Assembly (NCBI RefSeq): GCF_963664965.1 | Contig: NZ_OY761823.1 | Location: forward strand, 2,746,001-2,810,000 | Length of the DNA stretch: 64,000 nt | Direction: 5' to 3' | DNA from: an uncultured Pseudodesulfovibrio sp. | Lineage (GTDB): Bacteria; Desulfobacterota; Desulfovibrionia; Desulfovibrionales; Desulfovibrionaceae | In this document: piece after piece, positions 25,858 to 35,185 of the stretch | Layout: every line of letters starts with the position of its first letter | Position numbering within the stretch: the first letter of the stretch is position 1 | The notes under the pieces: generated by a model | What the model was told of the DNA's origin: nothing | Seen by the model: only the letters and a program-made list of their open reading frames with translations | Database searches by the model: none | Made by a program: the position numbers and the translations under genes

Positions 25858-26952
25858 TCAAGCAAACACGGCAGCCAGTCGCGAATCGTCACGCATGTGT
25901 TCGATCAAACGCCGATGTCCCGCAGGAAAAGCATATTCAGACAAAGAGTCAGGGCAAACAAACGCCCCCTCCACGGCTTCATTGAAAACAGGAACCGGGA
26001 TGTCGCCATTTTGCGGGCGGCACAGGTAACAATGCATCGTGACCCGATAGCGCGTGTAGGAATACCGAATCACGGCGATCTTCTCCACGGGCTTCACATC
26101 GAGTTCAACCTCTTCCCGATATTCACGGACAAGCGCCTGTTCCGGGGTTTCCTCTTTTTCCACACATCCACCGGGGAACTCCCACAGTCCGGGCCAGACA
26201 TCATCATCCCGACGTTTTTGAATGAGCAGTCGCCCTTCATATTCCAACACTCCGGTTGCCATCTCGATTGGAATGGTTTTCTTGGAAGGGGCCAGCACCG
26301 GGCGTTCCGCCACAGTCCCCCTCTCATGGGCCAGACAGCACGTCTGAACCGGGCATTGATCGCAGGCTGCACGCTTTGAACAAACCAGCGCCCCCAATTC
26401 CATGATCGCCTGATTGAAATCTCCGGGACGATCTTCGGGAAGAAGCTGGCACACCGCTTTTGATATCTGTGCTTTGACGGACGCTTCCTTGACCGGCTTG
26501 CCAATATCCAAGAGGCGGGCAAAAACCCGCAAGACATTGGCGTCCACAGCCGGTTCGGGAATGTTGAAGGCAATACTTGAGATGGCACCGGCAGTATAAG
26601 GGCCAACACCGGGCAACGCGAGAATGCCTTTGAATGTCGACGGAAAGATTCCATCGTACTCACTCAGTATGACACCCGCTGCCTTGTGCAGATTCCGGGC
26701 ACGGGAATAGTATCCCAGCCCTTCCCACATTTTCAGGATGTCTTCTTCATTGGCATGCGCGAGTGAATCGATGTCTGGAAAACGCTCCATCCATCGCCCA
26801 AAATAATCCACAACCCGATCCATCTGTGTCTGCTGAGCCATGATTTCGGAAATCCAGACACGGTAAGGAGTCGAAGATTTCCGCCACGGAAGACTCCGGG
26901 CGTTCACGTCGTACCAGTCAAGCAGTCGCTCGGTAAAAAACGTTTCGTTCAT
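25858..26952 (-). CDS. mutY: A/G-specific adenine DNA glycosylase MutY
   Basis: Removes adenine mispaired with 8-oxoguanine. 364 residues with the catalytic Glu in WISEIMAQQTQMDRV, the helix-hairpin-helix LPGVGPYTAGAI and the catalytic Asp in AVDANV. The [4Fe-4S] loop reads C-S-K-R-A-A-C-D-Q-C-P-V-Q-T-C-C, that is C-x5-C-x2-C with a C-C pair next. The classical MutY spacing is C-x6-C-x2-C-x5-C, so the first gap is one residue short. The C-terminal domain (about 225-355) is NUDIX-like (GLWEFPGGCVEKEE) and recognises 8-oxoG. It follows gpmA by 12 bp. Confidence 0.93.
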   Translation of the reverse strand: MNETFFTERLLDWYDVNARSLPWRKSSTPYRVWISEIMAQQTQMDRVVDYFGRWMERFPDIDSLAHANEEDILKMWEGLGYYSRARNLHKAAGVILSEYDGIFPSTFKGILALPGVGPYTAGAISSIAFNIPEPAVDANVLRVFARLLDIGKPVKEASVKAQISKAVCQLLPEDRPGDFNQAIMELGALVCSKRAACDQCPVQTCCLAHERGTVAERPVLAPSKKTIPIEMATGVLEYEGRLLIQKRRDDDVWPGLWEFPGGCVEKEETPEQALVREYREEVELDVKPVEKIAVIRYSYTRYRVTMHCYLCRPQNGDIPVPVFNEAVEGAFVCPDSLSEYAFPAGHRRLIEHMRDDSRLAAVFA

Positions 26953-26963
26953 GACTGGCGGAG

Positions 26964-27710
26964 TTACCCGCCCTTGGCCTGATTGGCAACCGCTTCCGCA
27001 GCCTTTGCGGCGGCTTCTTGATCCCCCAGATAGTAGCGATTCAAAGGCTTGAGATCAGCGTCCAGTTCATAAACAAGCGGCACCCCAGTGGGAATGTTCA
27101 GTTTTGTGATATCATCGTCACTCATGTCGTCGAGGTATTTGACCAAACCGCGCAAGGAATTGCCGTGAGCGACAATCAGCACACGCTGACCGGCTCTCAC
27201 TTTCGGCGCAATAGTCTCAAACCAATATGGCATGGTTCTGGAGATAGTCATTTTCAGACTTTCGCAGGCAGGAAGTTCTTCTTTCGCGAGTAAAGCGTAA
27301 CGTGGATCATGCCCCGGAAATCGGTTGTCGTCGCTCTGAAGCGCCGGCGGTGGGGTATCAAAACTGCGCCGCCAGATGAAGACCTGATCATCGCCGTATT
27401 TCTGAGCCGTCTCTGCCTTGTTCAACCCTTGAAGCGCACCGTAATGCCGCTCATTGAGCCGCCACGTCTTTGCCACCGGCAACCACATGAGGTCCATTTC
27501 AGACTGGACAAGCCAAAGCGTTCGAATGGCTCGCTTCAGCAAGGATGTATATGCGATATCAAAGCTGAACCCTTCCTCCAGCAAAAGCCTTGCACCCTCG
27601 ACAGCCTCATTGCCCCCCTGTTCGGTCAAATCCACGTCAGTCCAGCCGGTAAACCGGTTCTCAAGGTTCCACGCACTCTGTCCATGTCGAATCAACACCA
27701 GCTTATACAT
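26964..27710 (-). CDS. gpmA: 2,3-bisphosphoglycerate-dependent phosphoglycerate mutase
   Basis: Interconverts 3- and 2-phosphoglycerate. 248 residues with the phosphohistidine motif [10 protein letters not shown] at the N-terminus, [15 protein letters not shown] and the second histidine in [23 protein letters not shown] is the family signature. The C-terminus ends in an Ala/Lys tail ([17 protein letters not shown]) longer than in many homologues. Cotranscribed with mutY downstream. Confidence 0.95.
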   Translation of the reverse strand: MYKLVLIRHGQSAWNLENRFTGWTDVDLTEQGGNEAVEGARLLLEEGFSFDIAYTSLLKRAIRTLWLVQSEMDLMWLPVAKTWRLNERHYGALQGLNKAETAQKYGDDQVFIWRRSFDTPPPALQSDDNRFPGHDPRYALLAKEELPACESLKMTISRTMPYWFETIAPKVRAGQRVLIVAHGNSLRGLVKYLDDMSDDDITKLNIPTGVPLVYELDADLKPLNRYYLGDQEAAAKAAEAVANQAKGG

Positions 27711-27792
27711 AACGGCTCCGGTAGGTTGTCATGAAAGAGACCGGAATGTTACCCGTAAACAGGCAGGAAGGAAACACTGGAAGGATTATTAT

Positions 27793-30444
27793 CTAGTAAC
27801 GTCTGGGAGCGGTTTCCCGCATTTCTTCGTCAAGCTGCTCAAACAACTCCCGCTTGCGTTTATCAAAGGAAAAGGCACTCTTGATCGCGGCAAGGGCAAG
27901 ACAAAGGACACTCAGTATGATCACCAATCCCTTGGAAAATTCCCAGCGCTGCTCCTTGATGGCATCGATCAACCAGTTCCCCTCAACTCCCTGTGTAAAA
28001 TAAAGAAGAGCCGGAATTCCCACCAGAGCCAGCCCAAGACTGAACAACTCCATCCATATGAAATTCTTGCCAAGCATGAGAACGAACAAGGTGCTATCCC
28101 TGATTATTCGAAGTGTGACGAGCCGCCCCTGCAACGCATCGATTCGATCTTCAATTTCCTCGACATGCACAAGGGAACGGCGGAAATTGTCCGCATCCTT
28201 CATGGACTGGGTCTTGATCCAGTTGATTTTGTCCACGCAGAAATTGAAATCCTTGTTGAACTCAAGCAGCAACTTGGGGAACGGAAACCAGGCCGCTTCA
28301 CGCTGAATACTCCTGACCCGATCCGTCAGATATTCAAGGTTGGCGTTCACACGCTTGATTTCTCTTTTTATCTCTCCATCCAGCGAAGCATTAAACTTAT
28401 CAGTTCCCCGAATAAGCAGCCGATACGCGACATAGTTATTTGTCACACCCAGCTTTTTCAGACGCTCCAGTTCCTCATTCGCGGAATCAAAATACCCATG
28501 ACTCGCGTCAAACCGCTTGGCAATGTCGTCGATAAAAACATCCACACGCTCACGGGCGGCTTCAACATCCTCGGAAGCCTTTGCCCACATCTCCCACAAG
28601 GAGCTGAGAAGCTGCACGCGCCCACGGTCAAGCTCAGGGTCAACGAGCACCTTGTTAAAAACATGGGGATCCCTGCTGATCAGATCGGTAAACAGATCCA
28701 TGGCCTGCCCGGTAAATCCCATTTTAACCATGCAGACGCCCTGCCGGTACACCGGATCGATCCAGGTGGGGGCAGACGCATTCGCTTGCTTATACGTATT
28801 GATGGCCTCTTTGATGTTGCCTTCGATTTCCATAAGCCGAGCCTGCAAATACGTAAGATAGGCCTTCTGTAATGGCGTATACCCCATACGCTCGGCCTCT
28901 TGCCAATGAAAGAGCGCCTGCGTGAAGTCACCCTGCTCCAGTTTACAAAAACCAAGCAGGGAGTGCGGTTGATAACTGCGCGGAGCTTTCAGTTGAGCCT
29001 GCTTGGCAAGCTCTTCAGCATCTTCCGGCCGCCCCTCCATGAGAGCACTCAACCCTTCCCAAATGAACTCACCTTCCTGATCCGCCAAATGCCTGAAACC
29101 TTCGCTCCATTCTTTTGCGCGACTGCGCCATACCATCTTCAACGTCCGGAGTTGACTGGAGACGTTGATTTCATGAACGGCTCGAGCCATGAGGCCTTCA
29201 ATATCATTCTTCTTATTCAAGACAGACAGCATGGTTCCGGGGTATTCGTCCTGACTCACGTCTGCATCAATCGCGTTGAAGCCCTTGGAAAAATCCTTCA
29301 CGTCTGTTTTCGCGAGCAAGTGCCAGACCTGTGGTTGCGGCGTTGCGATCTGCTTGGACGGACACTGAATGGACGCATGATTTTTCTGTCCGCAATAAAA
29401 GCACTCATCTCCTTCTGTCTCCAAAAGGACAGCGGGCAAAACCACCTGCATGGTTCCATGATCGACCTTTCCGCCCCCTTCCCTTGGGGCCAGAGTACAC
29501 CATGAATCCAATGAAACCGCTTCAGTGCCATATCGCACCTCGTTCATCCGGAACCATTCAGACAGAAGAAAACCGTCCATGAAACGGACATGCGGAAAGT
29601 CCGGTGCCAATCTGTTCCAATCCAATCCGACCTTCTTCGGCAAATCACCGGAAAAAGCCAAGTTGCCCTGCGGCACACCAGCCATCACTATAGGCCAGTA
29701 TTTCTTTTCAGGGTCCTCTTTGACATTCTGGATAAGTGTCAGAATTTCACTGCAAAAGGATCGGAGCAGACGAAAGCTGTCCAATGGGAAAAAGATGGCC
29801 CCTTCCTTGACGTCAGAGATATACTTGAGGCCAAGCCTCTTCAAAAGGTCCAGTATCTCGTTGGAAAAATCACGCCACCCGATAATGCTGTCCTTGTCAG
29901 ACATCCGCCCCAACGGCTTGATGACAAAATACCACTTCCGGTCCGTTTCGTAATCAAGCCCCTGATCCGCATGCAGGGCAAGCCAGTCCACCGAAGCAAA
30001 CCCCTCGACATTACCGACGACCTGCGTTTCCAAACCGGGGACAGAATCAACCTTATCCTTCAATTTCGGATGAATATAAACTTCGCAATCGTCGGATGGC
30101 CGGACATCCTGACGATCAAGTTCGACCGACAGGGAGACAGTGTATTCCATCTCGTAGCCGACAAGAAAAGTGAGCGGAACCACCTGACAGGTGATTGCCA
30201 TGGGATTGACCCGAGCCCATATCTGAAGACGAGCCAACGCACGAAAAATTTCTGTTGTATTGCAAAACCATAAAGCCTGATCGACATCCCGGACAACGCA
30301 TAAAGCGCCATATTCCCGCAAGGTGTTGTCAACGGAAGAGTTGAGATCCCCTTTCCAGGTCACCCATAAACCGAAACCGGACGCAACAAGGCGTGATTGA
30401 TTGATCTCGGGAAGTTCGTCCAGAAGCTTGGCAATGGTCGGCAC
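27793..30444 (-). CDS. Large CCHC zinc-knuckle / TPR-like membrane-anchored protein
   Basis: 883 residues, no family recognised. The N-terminal 340 residues are globular with no obvious domain. Near 347-360 is C-F-Y-C-G-Q-K-N-H-A-S-I-Q-C, a perfect C-x2-C-x4-H-x4-C zinc knuckle of the type found in retroviral nucleocapsids and eukaryotic RNA-binding proteins, rare in bacteria. The region around 450-620 contains helical repeats of TPR type (LLGFCKLEQGDFTQALFHW). A charged helical stretch follows. Two hydrophobic helices lie near the C-terminus (MELFSLGLALVGIPALLYF and GLVIILSVLCLALAAIKSA), so it is anchored with a long cytoplasmic head. Its neighbours are gpmA downstream and a glycosyltransferase upstream. 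Confidence 0.7.
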   Translation of the reverse strand: MPTIAKLLDELPEINQSRLVASGFGLWVTWKGDLNSSVDNTLREYGALCVVRDVDQALWFCNTTEIFRALARLQIWARVNPMAITCQVVPLTFLVGYEMEYTVSLSVELDRQDVRPSDDCEVYIHPKLKDKVDSVPGLETQVVGNVEGFASVDWLALHADQGLDYETDRKWYFVIKPLGRMSDKDSIIGWRDFSNEILDLLKRLGLKYISDVKEGAIFFPLDSFRLLRSFCSEILTLIQNVKEDPEKKYWPIVMAGVPQGNLAFSGDLPKKVGLDWNRLAPDFPHVRFMDGFLLSEWFRMNEVRYGTEAVSLDSWCTLAPREGGGKVDHGTMQVVLPAVLLETEGDECFYCGQKNHASIQCPSKQIATPQPQVWHLLAKTDVKDFSKGFNAIDADVSQDEYPGTMLSVLNKKNDIEGLMARAVHEINVSSQLRTLKMVWRSRAKEWSEGFRHLADQEGEFIWEGLSALMEGRPEDAEELAKQAQLKAPRSYQPHSLLGFCKLEQGDFTQALFHWQEAERMGYTPLQKAYLTYLQARLMEIEGNIKEAINTYKQANASAPTWIDPVYRQGVCMVKMGFTGQAMDLFTDLISRDPHVFNKVLVDPELDRGRVQLLSSLWEMWAKASEDVEAARERVDVFIDDIAKRFDASHGYFDSANEELERLKKLGVTNNYVAYRLLIRGTDKFNASLDGEIKREIKRVNANLEYLTDRVRSIQREAAWFPFPKLLLEFNKDFNFCVDKINWIKTQSMKDADNFRRSLVHVEEIEDRIDALQGRLVTLRIIRDSTLFVLMLGKNFIWMELFSLGLALVGIPALLYFTQGVEGNWLIDAIKEQRWEFSKGLVIILSVLCLALAAIKSAFSFDKRKRELFEQLDEEMRETAPRRY

Positions 30445-30504
30445 GAGGCTACCTCAAACCCACCCCGCTTGATCATCCAAGGGGCTGGTGTGGTTAAAAA
30501 TCAG

Positions 30505-31371
30505 TTAACGCAGTAAATTAAGGGAAATATTTTTCCCATCCCGCATCATGCAAAACAGGTTCCAAACCCGTTCAGCCTCGTCTTTTTTTCCTCTTTTTTC
30601 ACAGCCTTGTCGATAAATTTTTGCTTTGCTTCCCAGTTCGGACATTGCAGCCGCCTGTTGGTCTGCGTCAAGTTTCCCACACTGCAAAATCTTCACAAGG
30701 GCACGGATTCGATGCAGGTCGGCACACGGCACACAGTTGGACAACTGATCGGAACGTCCGCCATGCTTGACCGTCAATCTTTCCGACAGCAATCCCACGG
30801 GATAGGCAAGGCAGGCGCGAAGCCACATGTCATAATCCTCACACGACGGCATTTCCACATCGAACGGGCCGATGACATCCCATGCCTTTCGAGTAAAAAT
30901 CGTACACGACGGACTTATCAGACACATCTGCAAAGAAGACTCAAAGAACCAACCTTCCGGTTTGGAGTACTTTTTCGGCTGGTTGACCCGTTTGCCGTTA
31001 CGAATCCATATTTCATCCGTCTGGCAAATTTCGAAATCATTTTCCTGCATGTACCGAAGTTGCTTTTCGAGTTTTTTCGGCAGCCACTCGTCGTCGGAAT
31101 CAAGCAAGGCGATGTATTGCCCTCGGCATTTTTCGATCCCATGATTTCTTGCAGCGGAAACACCTCTGTTTTCCTGATAAAGATAGACGATCCGGGAATC
31201 ATCATAATCATTTATGACGGCAACCGTGTCATCGGTGGAGCCGTCATCAATAATAACCAGTTCCCAGTTTCGAAACGTCTGGGAAAATACGGAATCAAGT
31301 GCTGACCTGATATAATCCGCCCTGTTGTATGTAGGGAGGATAATGGAAACGAGTGTATCATCCATTTGCAT
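30505..31371 (-). CDS. Family 2 glycosyltransferase
   Basis: 288 residues with a textbook GT2 start: VSIILPTYNRADYIRSALDS, then ELVIIDDGSTDDT and ALLDSDDEWLP, where the DSDD segment coordinates the metal-sugar nucleotide. GPFDVEMPSCEDYDMWLRA holds the acidic catalytic-base region. It is divergent from the GT4 gene at 31439 (67 bp apart). Both probably act on a cell-surface polysaccharide. Donor and acceptor are unknown. Confidence 0.88.
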   Translation of the reverse strand: MQMDDTLVSIILPTYNRADYIRSALDSVFSQTFRNWELVIIDDGSTDDTVAVINDYDDSRIVYLYQENRGVSAARNHGIEKCRGQYIALLDSDDEWLPKKLEKQLRYMQENDFEICQTDEIWIRNGKRVNQPKKYSKPEGWFFESSLQMCLISPSCTIFTRKAWDVIGPFDVEMPSCEDYDMWLRACLAYPVGLLSERLTVKHGGRSDQLSNCVPCADLHRIRALVKILQCGKLDADQQAAAMSELGSKAKIYRQGCEKRGKKDEAERVWNLFCMMRDGKNISLNLLR

Positions 31372-31438
31372 AAGACCTTGCCTTCACGCCCTCGAACTGT
31401 CATGTTGGTTAACCCACACACCCAGAGCAGTGAAGTTT

Positions 31439-32551
31439 ATGAGAATATTTCAAGTTATCAATGTACGATGGTTCAACGCAACCGCTTGGTATGCCATCAC
31501 CCTCAGTCGTCTTTTGGCGGATGCTGGCCATGAAGTGACCGTCCTGACACAGGCAGGAACCGACTCGGAAAAACGGGCACAGGAACTCGGCCTGAATACT
31601 GTTTCAGTTGATCTGAACACCACGAACCCGGTGCGCTTTGCCGCCGCCACAAGGCATATCATACAACTTCTCAGGACGCATCGTCCTCATATTGTCAATT
31701 GTCACCGGGGAGAGGGCTTCTTCCTCTGGGGCATCCTCAAGCTCATGGGATTTCCCTTCAAACTCGTTCGCACCCGTGGCGACCAGCGCCCACCGCGAAG
31801 CGATGCCTTCAACAGATGGCTTCATGCCAACATTGCCGACGCGGTCGTCGTCACCAACCGACGCATGGCCAACTACTTTCTCGACAAAATGCGTACCCCG
31901 GGCAACGGTCTCTGGCTCATTCACGGCGGTGTCGACACGGAACGATTTACCTTTGACCAGAAAAAAAGAGAATCCGTCCGCGCGGAATTCGGTTTTGCCC
32001 CTGATAATGTCGTTGTCGGTCTACTCGGTCGATTCGATCGCGTCAAAGGGCACAAGGAGACCATCAGAGCCGTCGCACGACTGCGGGATCACTACGGGCT
32101 GACAAACATCCGCCTCTTTCTCATCGGCTTTGACACAGCCATGACCAGTTCGCAGATTGAGGAATGGATCGCAGAATATGGCGTCAAGGACATCACGCAT
32201 ATCAGCGGCAAGCGAAACGACGTTGAAGCGTGCATCTCCGCCCTTGATGTCGGTGTCGTGGCTTCCCTCTGGTCCGAAGCCATTGCCCGGTCAGCTCTGG
32301 AAATCATGGCCTGCGAACGCCCGCTGGTTTCAACAAATGTCGGCGTCATGCCCGATCTGGTCAGCCCGCCAGTACTCATTGAACCGGAAGACAGTGACGC
32401 TATCGCCGAAGCCGTCGCGACGCTCTGCTCGGACGCGGCAGTTCGCGAAGAGGTGCTTGCCACGCAAAAACGCACCATGTCTCAGTTGACACTTGAAGAA
32501 TTCCTCAAACGCAGCCTGAATCTCTATCACAGCCTGCTCGACGAGGAATAG
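31439..32551 (+). CDS. Family 4 glycosyltransferase
   Basis: 370 residues, GT-B fold. The N-terminus MRIFQVINVRWFNATAWYAI leads into LADAGHEVTVLTQ, and the C-terminal E-x7-E motif is in SEAIARSALEIMACERPL followed by STNVGVMPDLV. The retaining GT4 family transfers from a nucleotide sugar. The ATG at 31439 gives the normal N-terminus; the longer frame back to 31325 overlaps the divergent GT2 and is rejected. The gene ends 12 bp before the convergent MltB-like gene. Confidence 0.9.
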   Translation: MRIFQVINVRWFNATAWYAITLSRLLADAGHEVTVLTQAGTDSEKRAQELGLNTVSVDLNTTNPVRFAAATRHIIQLLRTHRPHIVNCHRGEGFFLWGILKLMGFPFKLVRTRGDQRPPRSDAFNRWLHANIADAVVVTNRRMANYFLDKMRTPGNGLWLIHGGVDTERFTFDQKKRESVRAEFGFAPDNVVVGLLGRFDRVKGHKETIRAVARLRDHYGLTNIRLFLIGFDTAMTSSQIEEWIAEYGVKDITHISGKRNDVEACISALDVGVVASLWSEAIARSALEIMACERPLVSTNVGVMPDLVSPPVLIEPEDSDAIAEAVATLCSDAAVREEVLATQKRTMSQLTLEEFLKRSLNLYHSLLDEE

Positions 32552-32563
32552 GAATCAGACTGA

Positions 32564-33577
32564 TCAGTTTCCGAAGAACTCACTCGTCTTCCTGAGCCTG
32601 TCGGCAACAGCCATGATGGTCAGGGAATAGCTCTTGGAGTGGTTGTAGCGGTAAATGACAGCGAGCTGCGCCTCTCTATCAAGCTCAGGCTTCCAGCCAT
32701 GTCGCTTGATGAAATATGCCATACTGTAAAGCGCATCATTCATCTCGAAAAGGTTGACCTTCCCGTCACCGTTTCCATCCCTGCCATAAGCCAGCGCACT
32801 TGAGGGAATGAACTGGCAATAACCGATCGCCCCATACATGGAGCTTGGAATGATCAAGGGGTCCTGCCCATTCTTCTGGGCATAGGTAATGAGCGACTTC
32901 AATTCACCATACGCCCAATTGCCTTTCTGCCGAGTACGGCGAATCAGCCACTCGGTCGTATCGTCAGCCAGATTCTTTTGCTTGATGTAAGGACGAATCA
33001 ATTCATAGTCACCGCCAAGCGCCATGCTCCCGAGAATCGTCAACGCATTATATCTGCCGACCTGCGTACCGAGCTTTGTTTCCACAAGCATCAAGGCGGT
33101 CAGCACATCTCCGGGAACACTGTATTTCTGTTCGATCTCCCTCATGATTTCCCGATGCTCACGATAAAAACCATACGCCCCCGCGATGAGGATGGGGTTG
33201 AGATACCTTTCCATCACTTCAGGTTCACGCGGCGGTCCGGGCTTTTTTGCTGACAGCTTCGTGTTGAGCAAGGCATTCATCTTTCGGGCCATTATCTCGG
33301 GTGAAAAAACCAGACTGCTGCGACCGAAAAGCGAAGACACATACGTACGGTCAAATCCGTCCTGCACCAGTTTTTCGGTCAGCGGCTGCCATACGTCCCC
33401 CGATCCGGCAAAACCGAAACGGCACACGCCGCAAACAAAAACGGCGGCCAACGAAAAAACGATGGCCGCGCGTTGAATGCGCCTTTTGGCTGGAGAATCA
33501 AATCCTGTCCATGGGAACAAACCCCATCTCCTCCTCAAAATCCTCATCCATGCGGGACGCGAATTTTCTGAGATCAT
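32564..33577 (-). CDS. Lytic murein transglycosylase (MltB/SLT-2 family)
   Basis: Cleaves peptidoglycan glycan strands in the periplasm. 337 residues with an N-terminal hydrophobic segment (about 34-54, AAIVFSLAAVFVCGVC) serving as signal or anchor. The catalytic Glu is in LMLVETKLGTQVGRYNALT, the family E-S/T-x-[FL]-G site. MYGAIGYCQFIPSSALAYGRDGNGDG is conserved in MltB. The ATG at 33577 has GGAG 6 nt upstream but lies inside the upstream zinc-ribbon gene, giving an 80-bp overlap; a TTG at 33520 preceded by AGGAGG is an alternative. Confidence 0.85.
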   Translation of the reverse strand: MISENSRPAWMRILRRRWGLFPWTGFDSPAKRRIQRAAIVFSLAAVFVCGVCRFGFAGSGDVWQPLTEKLVQDGFDRTYVSSLFGRSSLVFSPEIMARKMNALLNTKLSAKKPGPPREPEVMERYLNPILIAGAYGFYREHREIMREIEQKYSVPGDVLTALMLVETKLGTQVGRYNALTILGSMALGGDYELIRPYIKQKNLADDTTEWLIRRTRQKGNWAYGELKSLITYAQKNGQDPLIIPSSMYGAIGYCQFIPSSALAYGRDGNGDGKVNLFEMNDALYSMAYFIKRHGWKPELDREAQLAVIYRYNHSKSYSLTIMAVADRLRKTSEFFGN

Positions 33578-33665
33578 ACGCTTCTCCGCATGACGGACAG
33601 CGCAGGGTCACCTCACGGCAACCCCGATAGGCAGTCAGGTCCAGGCCGCACTTTTCGCACGCCAT
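33498..33665 (-). CDS. Small double-CxxC zinc-ribbon protein
   Basis: 55 residues starting MACEKCGLDL. Two pairs (CEKCG and CPSCG) make a zinc ribbon, followed by an acidic DEDFEEEMG tail. The start at 33665 has GGAGG 8 nt upstream; an ATG at 33704 adds 13 residues without a ribosome site. It sits between the TolC-like and MltB genes and overlaps the latter. Function unknown. Confidence 0.7.
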   Translation of the reverse strand: MACEKCGLDLTAYRGCREVTLRCPSCGEAYDLRKFASRMDEDFEEEMGFVPMDRI

Positions 33666-33707
33666 TCCCCGAGCCTCCCAGGAACGTTTTCTTTGGATGA
33701 ACATGTA

Positions 33708-35078
33708 CTACTTGGCTTCGGTCAGCCCCAGGTTCTTCTCACCCATAGCGACGTACAGGCTGGAAATGGCAGTACCATGGTCGGCAAGAGCCTGCGAAAG
33801 CTGTGCTTCACTATCCGTCAGTCTGGACTGGGCATTGAGCACATCGGTATTGGTGCCGACCTGAGCCTGATAACGGGCCACAGCCATACGATAGGCTTCT
33901 TCTGCCGCCGCAACAGACTTCTGGGCGACAGTGATGCGGTCCGAAGCTTCCTTGATGTTCAGCAGTGCCTGCTTGACTTCGAAACCGGCCTGAAGGCGAG
34001 TATCTTCGAGTTCAGCCTCGACCTGCTTCACATTCTCTTCGGCCTTCTTGTAATCGTAGTAGTCAGCGCCCCATTCGAAAACAGTCATGGAAGCCTTGAC
34101 GCCAACGGTCCAGTATTCCTTGGCGGAATGCGTGTAGCTGTTGCCGTTGCTCAGACCGGGATCAACGCCCTTGCTGTAATAATCATAGTCGGCATCCACT
34201 TTCGGGTAGAAACTGCTTGCCGCAATGGTGGAATCTTTCTCAGCGATCTCAACACTCTTCTTGCCGATCAAGAGATCAGGACGAGCGTTGTAGGCACGGG
34301 TCAGGCAATCCTGCAAAGTCAAATCAAACGGGACATGTGCCAACTCACCGACATACTCAACTTCAACTTCAAGGGGGATGTTCAGCAGCCTGTTGAGCTG
34401 TGTTTCCTGAATGGAAACCTGATTCTGCGCTTTCAGAAGGTCCTGCTTGGCAGTAGCCAAATCGACCTCGGCATCAAGCACTTCGGCTTTCGGCCTGAGA
34501 CCGACTTCATAAAAAGCCGTAATAACCTTGAGCTGCGATTCAAGTCGAGCAACGGAATCCTCACCACTCTTCACGTCCTTACGGGCCTTGAGCAGCGAGA
34601 GAAAATTCGACTGCACACTGGAGATCAGCGTGAGTTCCACATTGGACAAAGACGCCTGCGTGGATTCCTCTGTCAGCTTGGCCTTCTGCCATGTAGCAAG
34701 CAGGTTGAATCCCTGAAAAACAGGCTGGCTTACATTGATGGAAGCAGCCCACTCATCCTTTTTGCCCGTGGTCGTGCTTTTACGTCCGCTATTGGTGTAA
34801 CCATACGTACCTCCCAGAGAAGGAAGGAAATTACCAAACTGGGAACGGGTGCCGAACTGGGAACCCTGCAACTGGGCACGAATGGCAACCATGCTCGGGT
34901 TGAGGGCAAGAGCACGTTTAACACAGCGCTCAAGGTCAAAGGGACCGGACACATTCTGCACTTCAGCATCAGCGTCACCGCCCATGGCCGGATCGGCATC
35001 CTGAGCAAAAGCCGAGACGGAAAAACCGAATGTTATCAGAGCAACGAGGGCCGCGATCAAGAATCGTTTAAGCCGCAT
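33708..35078 (-). CDS. TolC-family outer-membrane channel protein
   Basis: 456-residue outer membrane efflux protein: signal peptide (about 1-25, cleaved after FAQ-like AFA), then long helical repeats typical of the periplasmic alpha-barrel (VARLESQLKVITAFYEVGLR, and KSVAAAEEAYRMAVARYQAQ in the second half). NALNPSMVAIRAQLQGSQ near the N-terminus matches the family start. It could serve the type I secretion genes at 53-59 kb, which include no outer-membrane gene, but it is 18 kb away and the link is inference. It is first of a short minus-strand run with the zinc-ribbon and MltB genes. Confidence 0.88.
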   Translation of the reverse strand: MRLKRFLIAALVALITFGFSVSAFAQDADPAMGGDADAEVQNVSGPFDLERCVKRALALNPSMVAIRAQLQGSQFGTRSQFGNFLPSLGGTYGYTNSGRKSTTTGKKDEWAASINVSQPVFQGFNLLATWQKAKLTEESTQASLSNVELTLISSVQSNFLSLLKARKDVKSGEDSVARLESQLKVITAFYEVGLRPKAEVLDAEVDLATAKQDLLKAQNQVSIQETQLNRLLNIPLEVEVEYVGELAHVPFDLTLQDCLTRAYNARPDLLIGKKSVEIAEKDSTIAASSFYPKVDADYDYYSKGVDPGLSNGNSYTHSAKEYWTVGVKASMTVFEWGADYYDYKKAEENVKQVEAELEDTRLQAGFEVKQALLNIKEASDRITVAQKSVAAAEEAYRMAVARYQAQVGTNTDVLNAQSRLTDSEAQLSQALADHGTAISSLYVAMGEKNLGLTEAK

Positions 35079-35185
35079 AATGAATAATCCTGCTTCCTGC
35101 GTATGAGGTTCAGTTGAACTTGCAACAAATTAGTTCCATGTACTTAGCAACTCTGCTCGCCACCCGCAACCCCAAATGCGGTCAT

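Noticed and set aside
33693..35087. 464-codon open frame on the plus strand
   Set aside because: Antisense to the TolC-family gene, which has a signal peptide and family repeats.
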